From contig CAMPJH010000023.1 in assembly GCA_946886845.1 (NCBI GenBank), positions 1-14,581 on the forward strand: a stretch of 14,581 nt of DNA, in the 5' to 3' direction. Below the pieces are notes generated by a model that saw only the letters and a list, made by a program, of their open reading frames with translations, was not told the DNA's origin and searched no databases. The stretch is from an uncultured Sphingomonas sp. (lineage in GTDB: Bacteria > Pseudomonadota > Alphaproteobacteria > Sphingomonadales > Sphingomonadaceae). The position numbers were made by a program, and so were the translations under genes. Below, piece by piece: positions 8,390 to 14,581 of this stretch. Numbering within the stretch: the first letter of the stretch is position 1; the number at the start of each line of letters is the position of its first letter.

Positions 8390-11300
8390 CTATCGCGCGA
8401 GCAGGATCCGTGCCTGGCTCGCAACCTGGGCGAGCATAGACGCGCTGACCGCGCCTTCGTTGCGAGCGCGTCCGATCAGCTCGCGGAACTGCCGGATGCG
8501 TGGTTCGTGCCTCTTCACCCACCTGTCGACCGTCGCTTCGGGATTATCGCCGCTGGCGCGCGCCAGGAAATCGATCCGAAGCTGCTCGAAATCGCGGGCA
8601 AGCCCGGCGGTCAGCAGACGCTCCCACTGATCGGTCGGAGTGAAGCGGGCAATCTGCTGCTGCGCCCAGTCGAGACCGAGAACCTCTCCGAGGCGCGTGT
8701 AGGCCTTGGTCAACGCGAGCTCGTCGAGCCGCTCGCGAGCCGCCAGCGCCGCCAGCCCGAAGACGCCGTCGAGCTCGTAAAGCCGGACCAGTCCGCGAAC
8801 GATCTCCTCGCTCGCGCCGAGGGCGATCAGGTGATCGCGGCGAGCGGCGGCTTCGTTGCGGACCTCGGCGCGGATCAGCTTGGTCGCCGCCGCGGCGATC
8901 TTTCGCACGCCCGGCTCCAGCAGCCTGCACAGCTTGCCGACGTTCATCTCGCCGCCGCTTGACCGAAGGATGTCCGACAAATGCGAATGGACGCTTCGGC
9001 CGGCGATCGCGAACAATTCGATGCGGACGTTCTCGGGGAGGTCGGAGCGCTCCATCTCGACCCACAATTTATCTAGGTCGAGCAGCCGCTCGGCGACCAG
9101 GAAGGCGAGGATCACCTGACCCAGCGACGCGCCTTCTTCCTCGGTCATGTCGAACGCTGCGACCGGGCCAAGCCGATTGACCAGCCGGTTGGCGACCCGG
9201 GTGGCGATAATTTCGTTGCGCAGGCGGTGAGCGCGGATCGATTCGGCGTGGGCGGCGCGCATAGCCTTGGGGAAGGCAGCGAACAGTTCCGGCTCGAGGA
9301 TCTTCTCCTTCGCCAGCTCGAGCGGCTCGGCCGCTGACTGAAGCGCGATCTTCGACATCGACATAACGACCGCCAGCTCCGGCCGGGTCAGGCCCTGGTG
9401 CTCCTGGGCCCGGCGAAGCAGGTCCTCGCTCGTGCCGAGCCCCTCCACCTTGCGGTCGAGGCGCCCGCGCGATTCGAGCAACTCGATGGTCCGGACATGG
9501 CCGGGAAGCGCCCGGGCACCGCCACTCTCTGCGATCGACAGTGCCAGCGTCTGCAGCCGATTGTCCTCCAGCACCATCTCGGCGACGTCGTCGGTCATCT
9601 TGGCCAGCAAAGCGTTGCGCTTCGCCAGGCTGAGCTTGCCGTCCTGCATTTCGCGGTTGAGCGGGATCTTGATGTTCACTTCCTTATCGGAGCAGTCGAC
9701 GCCGGCGCTGTTGTCGATGAAGTCGGTGTTGATGCGCCCGCCGCTCTCGGCGAACTCGATCCGGCCGAACTGCGTGATCCCGAGGTTCGCACCTTCGCCG
9801 ATGACTCGAGTCTGGAGGTCGATGGCATCGGCGCGGATCGAATCGTTGGCCGGGTCGCCGACCTCCGAATTCAACTGGCTCGAGGCTTTCACGTAGGTGC
9901 CGATCCCGCCGAACCACAGCAGGTCGACCGGAGCCTTGAGGATCGCGTTCATCAAAGCCGCCGGATCGAGCGTCGCGGCATCGATCCCAAGCGCGGCGCG
10001 CGCTTCCCTCGACAGCTTGATGCTCTTCTGGCTGCGCGGGAAGACATCACCGCCCGGCGAAAGCTTCGAGCGGTCGTAATCGTCCCAGCTCGAACGCGGC
10101 AGGTCGAACAGGCGCTTGCGCTCCGCCCAGCTGACGGCTGGATCGGGATTGGGATCGATGAAGATGTGCCGGTGGTCGAATGCTGCGACCAGCCGAAGCG
10201 TCTTCGACAGCAACATGCCGTTGCCGAACACGTCGCCGGACATGTCGCCGACGCCGGCGACGGTAATCGGGTCGGACTGCACGTCGATGCCCATTTCGAG
10301 GAAGTGACGCTGCACCGAAATCCAGGCGCCGCGCGCGGTGATCCCCATCGCCTTGTGATCATAGCCATTGGAGCCGCCGCTGGCGAAGGCGTCGCCGAGC
10401 CAGAATCCGCGCTCGAGAGCGATGCCGTTGGCGATGTCGGAAAACCTCGCAGTGCCCTTGTCGGCGGCAACCACGAAATAGGGGTCGTCGCCGCCGCGGA
10501 CGAAAACGCCCTCCGGGTGGACGACCCGGTTGTCGACAATATTGTCGGTGATCGAAAGGAGCGCCCGGATGAAGATGCAATAGCTGGCCGTGCCCTCAGC
10601 CAGCCACGCGTCGCGGTCGCCCGGCGGAGGCAGCATTTTCGGATAAAAGCCGCCCTTGGCACCAGTTGGCACGATCACCGAATTCTTGACCACTTGCGCC
10701 TTCATCAGGCCAAGGATCTCGGTCCGGAAATCGTCGCGGCGGTCGGACCAGCGAATCCCGCCGCGGGCAACCGGCCCGGCGCGCAGGTGGATGCCCTCGA
10801 CCCGTGGCGAATAGACCCAGATTTCACGCCATGGAATTGGCGCCGGAAGGCCGGGCACCATGCTGGAATCGAACTTGAAGGCAAGCGCTTCGCTGGCCGC
10901 GGCGGAGAATGCATTGGTCCTGACAATCGCCTCGATCAGGGCGCGCATGCGTTTGAGGATCCGGTCGTCGTCGATCGAGCGGACTCGCGACAAAGCAGCA
11001 TCGAAGGCCTCGCGGCAGCGATTGATCTCCGCCTCGCGATTGCGCCGTGCAGGCTCGTGCGCGGCACGGAACAAGCCGATCAGCGCTCGTGTTGCGTCGG
11101 GTGCCCGGCGCAGCGCCTCGGCGATTGTGAGCAGGCCGAATGCGCTTCCGGTCTGGCGAAGGTAGCGGAACCAGGCCCGAATCCACACCACCGACATTGG
11201 CTCGATGCCGGCGAACAGCACCAGCTGGTTGAATTCGTCGTCCTCGGCGTCGCCGGTGAGGACCGACGCGATTGCCTTTTCGATCGTTTGCGCGCGCTCG

Positions 11301-13009
11301 AGGATCGGCTCGGCGTTGTCGACGCCCGGCAGTTCGAGGCGAAAGTCATGGATATAACCTAGTTCTCCGCCGCCGAGCGCGGTGGGGATTTCCTCGAGCA
11401 CCCGGAAGCCGAAATTCTCCAGCACCGGAACCGCTTCGGAAAGCGGGATCAGGCCGCCGCGCCGATAGGTCTTGAGCTGAAGCTCGTGCCGCCCGTGCGC
11501 GGAGTGGCAAAGCCGAACGCCGCGTTCGTGATCGCTGGCTAGATCGGCGAGGCGAAGGATGTCGGCGGCGGCCTGGTCGGGGCTCGTCCGCGACCGATAG
11601 CCCTCCGGGAATGCCGGAACGTAGCTCAGCGCCAGGCGCGTCGCCCGCGAAGCGCCGGCAACCCTGATCAGCTCGGCCTCGACCCCCGGCGCCCAGCCGC
11701 GCACCATTTCCTCGAGCGCCGCGTCGAGCGCCTCGGCGTCGGGCAGCTCGATTGACGGATCGATCGGGAAAGTGAAGCGGATCAGCGCCAGCTCGCCTTC
11801 GCCGAGCTCGATCGACCAACTGCTGATCGGCGCTTCCAGCTCGGCTTCGAGCATCATCGCGATCGCCTTGCGGCGGGCGGTGCTGAGTTCGTCGCGAGGC
11901 AGCCAGACGAACGCATAGAGATGGCGGCGAAGCGCGCCAGGGAGCAGCAGGAGCTTCGGCCGCGGCCGGTCGGCGAGGCTCATCGCCGCCATTGCCGCGG
12001 TCCGCACTTCCTCCTCGTCAAACGAAATCAGCAGGTCGTGGGGCAACGTCGAGACGACGTGGGCGAGCGCCTTGCCGGCGTGGCTCGACGGCGCGAAGCC
12101 GAGCTCCTTGTCGAGCTTCGCCAACCGCTCGCGGAGCACCGGCACGTGCTGGGCCGAGGTGCGCAACGCCTCGCTCGTCCACAATCCGGTGTGGACCGAG
12201 AGAGACCCGTCGGGCTGTCGGACCATGACGACGTCGAGAGGTGCGCGGCGGTGCACGGGCGAGATTCGGTCGGCCTTGAGGATGAGTACGGTGCGCCGTT
12301 CGTCGGCGAGATGGGCAACCGCCGCCTCGCCTGCGTCCTGGTCCCACAGCGCGGTTTCGTTGCGGAGGATTCCGAGCGCGTCACGAAGCTTGCCGCCGGC
12401 ATCGGCATAGGCATGGCCGAGCAAGGTGAAATTGTTGTCGGCGAGGAAGCGCAGGAGTGCGGCGCTTTCGCTGTCGCGGTCGTGGAGCGAGTCGGCGTCC
12501 GCCTTCATCCGGCCGAGCATCGCCCGCCAGTCGGTGACCGCGGCGCGAACGTCGGCGAGGACTCGCTTGAGCTGGCGGACAATCTCGTTGCGGCCGCGCG
12601 CATCGGCGCGGTCGAGCTCCATGTAGATGATCGATTCCGGCTCGCCTTCGCCGATTTTCTCTATCCGCCCGCGCTGGTCGCGGCTGATGTTGACTATCGG
12701 ATGGAGCAGGCGATGGACGGCAAGGTCCCGCGCGGCGACCGCTCCGGCGACGCTGTCGACCAGAAACGGCATGTCCTCATTGATCGCCACCAGCCGCATC
12801 CGCCGCCGGCCGGCTTCGCCGCCGGTCGATTCAATGCGGATCGCGGTGGTCCGCTCGGGCCGCACCGCGGCGACCGACGCGATGAACTCGGCGGCTTCGC
12901 GCTGTTGCTTGCGGTCGAAACCCTCGAGCTCGCCCGGAAGAGCGTGGGCGGTAAGGGCAGCGCGAATGGAATCGACCAGCGTCTTGGGCAGGCGCGGCTG
13001 GACGGTCAT
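8390..13009 (-). CDS. gdhB: NAD-dependent glutamate dehydrogenase, large (GDH-180) class
   Basis: A 1539-residue NAD-specific glutamate dehydrogenase. It oxidatively deaminates L-glutamate to 2-oxoglutarate and ammonia and mainly serves amino-acid catabolism. Size fits the roughly 180-kDa bacterial class. The N-terminal half (about 1-670) holds the long ACT-like regulatory region. The catalytic core shows RGGIRWSDRRDDFR (from 749), VVKNSVIVPTGAKGGF with Lys785, and a nucleotide-binding GVGDMSGDVFGNG (919 on). A helical C-terminal extension (about 1200-1539) is typical. No frameshift or stop interrupts it. The ATG at 13009 has GGAG about eleven bases upstream. The gene is called gdhB in Pseudomonas; the Caulobacter counterpart, GdhZ, also acts on FtsZ to link metabolism with division, but whether that holds here is unknown. 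It lies between a PAS gene and an ATP-grasp gene. A 654-codon frame on the opposite strand is a shadow. Confidence 0.97.
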   Translation of the reverse strand: MTVQPRLPKTLVDSIRAALTAHALPGELEGFDRKQQREAAEFIASVAAVRPERTTAIRIESTGGEAGRRRMRLVAINEDMPFLVDSVAGAVAARDLAVHRLLHPIVNISRDQRGRIEKIGEGEPESIIYMELDRADARGRNEIVRQLKRVLADVRAAVTDWRAMLGRMKADADSLHDRDSESAALLRFLADNNFTLLGHAYADAGGKLRDALGILRNETALWDQDAGEAAVAHLADERRTVLILKADRISPVHRRAPLDVVMVRQPDGSLSVHTGLWTSEALRTSAQHVPVLRERLAKLDKELGFAPSSHAGKALAHVVSTLPHDLLISFDEEEVRTAAMAAMSLADRPRPKLLLLPGALRRHLYAFVWLPRDELSTARRKAIAMMLEAELEAPISSWSIELGEGELALIRFTFPIDPSIELPDAEALDAALEEMVRGWAPGVEAELIRVAGASRATRLALSYVPAFPEGYRSRTSPDQAAADILRLADLASDHERGVRLCHSAHGRHELQLKTYRRGGLIPLSEAVPVLENFGFRVLEEIPTALGGGELGYIHDFRLELPGVDNAEPILERAQTIEKAIASVLTGDAEDDEFNQLVLFAGIEPMSVVWIRAWFRYLRQTGSAFGLLTIAEALRRAPDATRALIGLFRAAHEPARRNREAEINRCREAFDAALSRVRSIDDDRILKRMRALIEAIVRTNAFSAAASEALAFKFDSSMVPGLPAPIPWREIWVYSPRVEGIHLRAGPVARGGIRWSDRRDDFRTEILGLMKAQVVKNSVIVPTGAKGGFYPKMLPPPGDRDAWLAEGTASYCIFIRALLSITDNIVDNRVVHPEGVFVRGGDDPYFVVAADKGTARFSDIANGIALERGFWLGDAFASGGSNGYDHKAMGITARGAWISVQRHFLEMGIDVQSDPITVAGVGDMSGDVFGNGMLLSKTLRLVAAFDHRHIFIDPNPDPAVSWAERKRLFDLPRSSWDDYDRSKLSPGGDVFPRSQKSIKLSREARAALGIDAATLDPAALMNAILKAPVDLLWFGGIGTYVKASSQLNSEVGDPANDSIRADAIDLQTRVIGEGANLGITQFGRIEFAESGGRINTDFIDNSAGVDCSDKEVNIKIPLNREMQDGKLSLAKRNALLAKMTDDVAEMVLEDNRLQTLALSIAESGGARALPGHVRTIELLESRGRLDRKVEGLGTSEDLLRRAQEHQGLTRPELAVVMSMSKIALQSAAEPLELAKEKILEPELFAAFPKAMRAAHAESIRAHRLRNEIIATRVANRLVNRLGPVAAFDMTEEEGASLGQVILAFLVAERLLDLDKLWVEMERSDLPENVRIELFAIAGRSVHSHLSDILRSSGGEMNVGKLCRLLEPGVRKIAAAATKLIRAEVRNEAAARRDHLIALGASEEIVRGLVRLYELDGVFGLAALAARERLDELALTKAYTRLGEVLGLDWAQQQIARFTPTDQWERLLTAGLARDFEQLRIDFLARASGDNPEATVDRWVKRHEPRIRQFRELIGRARNEGAVSASMLAQVASQARILLAR

Positions 13010-13047
13010 GCGGGTGATTGCTCCGACGCTGGTCGCTGTGGCGGCGG

Positions 13048-13077
13048 CCTATAGACCCCGCGTCACGGCGGCGACAA
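13048..13077 (-). promoter_or_regulatory. Possible promoter for the glutamate dehydrogenase gene
   Basis: In the 91-base gap between the PAS gene stop and the dehydrogenase start, the minus strand reads TTGTCG (13077-13072), an 18-base spacer, then TATAGG (13053-13048). Each box matches four of six bases of the sigma-70 consensus, and the spacing is acceptable. It would start transcription about 30 bases before the ATG at 13009. Matches this loose occur by chance, so the dehydrogenase may instead be read through from the PAS gene. Confidence 0.3.
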
Positions 13078-13100
13078 GGACGAAACTTGTTTTTGGCCGC

Positions 13101-14360
13101 TTATGCCGCGGATCGGCGAATTGCGCGCTCGACCAGCGCCGGATCGCCGACCACGGCGACCACTTCATGGCCGCCGCTGTCCGATCGTCGGGTCAGGACG
13201 AGCGCGAATTCGTCGTCGGCCGGAAGCTCGTCGAGCGACAGCGGCCGGGCGCTGCGAAGCCGCTCGCGCGCCTTTTCGGTCTTGGTATCCGGCTTCGGCT
13301 CGGGTCGTCGCGCCTGGCGCTCGGCGGCCACCAGCGACTTGAGGCCGCCCGCATGGCCATCGATCAAGGCGAGGAACCCGCCTGCCTCGACAGTCATGCG
13401 TTCGGCATAGGACAGGGCCGCGGCATATTCGGTGAGCCGCGACTTGTCGTGATCGATCCCGAAGACGAGCTTGACGATCGGAGTCATTGGCGCGCGGGCC
13501 TGAGCCTTGACGCCCGATTCCTCAAGCAGCTCGGCATAGGCCTCGGGCTCGTGCTTGATTGCAAGCGCGAAATCATAGGCCGAAGCGAGGGCCCGATAGA
13601 GCGCGTCGCGGCTGCGGCTCTCCGCCGCTTTGACCGCCTCGGCGCTCTCGCGCGCCGCCCACAGGCGATCGGCAAGACCGGCATCCTCGTCGAGATCGAG
13701 GTCCGGCAGCGCGATTTCCGCAAGCGGCTCTTCGGTCGGCATTCCAGGCTCGGCGGCGACGGCGTCGGTCAGCTCGAGCGGCTCTTCCTCTTCCGCGATC
13801 GGGAACGGCTGTGGCAGGGCCGGGGCGTCGATGGCATCGGCCGCCACCGTCTTCCAGTTGATCACCCCGTAGATGAAATCGATCGTGTCGCCGTCCGACG
13901 AGAAGGGCATCAGGATTCCGCGGTAGCAGAGGTTGTCGCCGCGCTGATTGACGAACTCGGCTTCGAAGCCGACCGGCGCCCGGTTGGCGATGATCTGCAT
14001 GTAATGGTCGGTGAGCCGCGACAGCAGGGATCGGCTGGGAACGTCGGCGATCGTCCGCACTTCGTCGTCGAGATCGCATTCGGCGCGGATCGCGACACCG
14101 ATATACGGCGTTGCCGGATCATCGCGTCCGGAGGTGAAATCGAGAAGCACGCTGTGCGGCGCAAAGTCGACCAGGTCGCCAGGCTCGAGATCCTCGATCG
14201 ACGGATAGTCGCGGCCGTCGAGCAGCGAGACCCAGTAGTTGTAGGCGCGAACGTGCATCCGGCGCTCGTCGCTGCCGATCGCGGCGACGGTCGGCTCGTC
14301 CGGGCCGGCAACTTCGCTCGCAGGCTCGAAATCGCTCGGAAAGTCGCGATAGCTGTCCAT
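13101..14360 (-). CDS. PAS_5-type domain protein
   Basis: A 419-residue soluble protein. Residues about 38-170 form a PAS_5-like (PF07310) domain, recognisable from YNYWVSLLDGRDYPSIEDL (40-58), DLVDFAPHSVLLDF and the closing DFIYGVINWK (161-170). This family is common in alphaproteobacteria, often as uncharacterised proteins without a kinase or cyclase domain. A Glu/Pro/Ala-rich acidic linker (about 175-230) follows. Then comes a helical region with LADRLWAARESAEAVKAAE and a conserved-looking C-terminus ending in FALVLTRRSDSGGHEVVAVVGD plus a short tail. No output enzyme, HTH or membrane segment is visible, so it may act through protein contacts. The ATG at 14360 is preceded by only a weak GGGG about ten bases upstream. 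It sits 91 bases before the glutamate dehydrogenase gene on the same strand. Domain identity is good; function unknown. Confidence 0.85.
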   Translation of the reverse strand: MDSYRDFPSDFEPASEVAGPDEPTVAAIGSDERRMHVRAYNYWVSLLDGRDYPSIEDLEPGDLVDFAPHSVLLDFTSGRDDPATPYIGVAIRAECDLDDEVRTIADVPSRSLLSRLTDHYMQIIANRAPVGFEAEFVNQRGDNLCYRGILMPFSSDGDTIDFIYGVINWKTVAADAIDAPALPQPFPIAEEEEPLELTDAVAAEPGMPTEEPLAEIALPDLDLDEDAGLADRLWAARESAEAVKAAESRSRDALYRALASAYDFALAIKHEPEAYAELLEESGVKAQARAPMTPIVKLVFGIDHDKSRLTEYAAALSYAERMTVEAGGFLALIDGHAGGLKSLVAAERQARRPEPKPDTKTEKARERLRSARPLSLDELPADDEFALVLTRRSDSGGHEVVAVVGDPALVERAIRRSAA

Positions 14361-14410
14361 CGAAAACAGGCCCCGTTACTCCACTCTGGACGAGAAATGG
14401 CCTAGCGTGG

Positions 14411-14425
14411 TTACGAAAGTGTTAA
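14411..14425 (-). promoter_or_regulatory. CtrA-like box upstream of the PAS gene
   Basis: Read on the minus strand, bases 14425-14411 give TTAA, seven bases, then GTAA. The alphaproteobacterial cell-cycle regulator CtrA binds TTAA-N7-TTAA, so seven of eight fixed positions match, and the element lies about 50-65 bases before the PAS start, a sensible place for a regulator site. In such GC-rich DNA an A/T-rich match of this kind stands out, but one base is off and binding is unproven. Confidence 0.35.
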
Positions 14426-14510
14426 GCATATTGATTCACAGACCGATTTTCGGCCCTGCTTGCCCGTCGGTCGGGGCGCTGATAGGGGGCCGCTTCTTCC
14501 GCTACGGAAA

Positions 14511-14581
14511 GCCGCTTTAGCTCAGCTGGTAGAGCACATCATTCGTAATGATGGGGTCGCGTGTTCGAGTCACGCAAGCGG
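14511..14581 (+). tRNA. tRNA-Thr (anticodon CGT), cut at the window edge
   Basis: The cloverleaf is clear. The acceptor 5' strand is GCCGCTT (14511-14517), and the D stem is GCTC (14520-14523) with GAGC (14532-14535). The anticodon stem is CATCA/TGATG around the loop TTCGTAA (14542-14548), giving anticodon CGT at 14544-14546, which reads the threonine codon ACG. The T arm is GCGTG-TTCGAGT-CACGC, and the acceptor 3' strand AAGCGG runs to the last base. The final acceptor base, the discriminator and the CCA end fall outside the window. The 150 bases upstream (14361-14510) hold no gene and probably carry the promoters of this tRNA and of the divergent PAS gene. Confidence 0.95.

Noticed and set aside
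9398..11362. A 654-codon open frame on the plus strand.
   Set aside because: It lies wholly inside the glutamate dehydrogenase gene on the opposite strand and has no recognisable domain; long antisense frames are expected in GC-rich coding DNA.
13074..13094. ACAAG-N7-CTTGT followed by TTTTT on the plus strand, resembling an intrinsic terminator.
   Set aside because: The stem has only five pairs, mostly A-T, with no plus-strand gene upstream to terminate; on the minus strand, where the genes lie, there is no T-run in the right place.
12627..14405. A 592-codon open frame on the plus strand.
   Set aside because: It spans the start of the dehydrogenase gene, the spacer and the whole PAS gene in antisense, is Arg-rich and low in complexity, and matches no family I know.

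Overview
The window is GC-rich chromosomal DNA with very long shadow reading frames opposite the real genes. It looks like an alphaproteobacterium of the sphingomonad type. The support is an lgt / MidA-type methyltransferase / pgeF cluster, a 1539-residue NAD-glutamate dehydrogenase of the large (about 180 kDa) class, a PAS_5-type protein, an RHH_4-type ribbon-helix-helix protein, and a LuxR-HTH protein carrying a DUF4019 domain. The genus is inferred from gene content and protein style; no rRNA marker is present.

Layout. (1) 2-157, minus: a tiny Flp/type IVb prepilin. (2) 2885 down to 275, minus: a tightly overlapping operon of lgt, a MidA/NDUFAF7-like methyltransferase and pgeF, joined by TTGA and ATGA stop/start overlaps. 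(3) 2886-2952: a 67-base divergent control region with a small inverted repeat. (4) 2953-6361, plus: an acyl-CoA-synthetase-like adenylating enzyme, ferrochelatase hemH and an acetoacetyl-CoA reductase phaB, probably one transcript. (5) 6393-7184, minus: a predicted membrane-tethered LuxR-HTH/DUF4019 regulator. (6) 7185-7321: a non-coding stretch with a hairpin and what looks like a dispersed 'GCAATGAC'-type repeat. (7) 7322-7555, plus: a small ribbon-helix-helix protein whose 3' end overlaps the 3' end of the gene facing it. (8) 14360 down to 7511, minus: a PAS_5 protein, then NAD-glutamate dehydrogenase, then an ATP-grasp protein that starts on the base after the dehydrogenase stop. (9) 14511-14581, plus: a tRNA-Thr(CGT), cut by the window end just before its last acceptor bases.

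How the genes fit together. The lgt operon concerns the envelope (lipoprotein lipidation, peptidoglycan quality control) plus a complex I-type methyltransferase. The plus-strand run is central metabolism: acyl activation, haem, and polyhydroxyalkanoate precursor. The right half links glutamate catabolism to a PAS protein and an uncharacterised ATP-grasp ligase.

Most of the window is ordinary core genome. I see no CRISPR array, phage, toxin-antitoxin pair, transposase or obvious new multi-gene system. The points most worth a second look are the membrane-bound LuxR/DUF4019 regulator, the PAS-GDH-ATP-grasp unit with a CtrA-like box upstream, and the repeat and tail-to-tail overlap around the small RHH gene.
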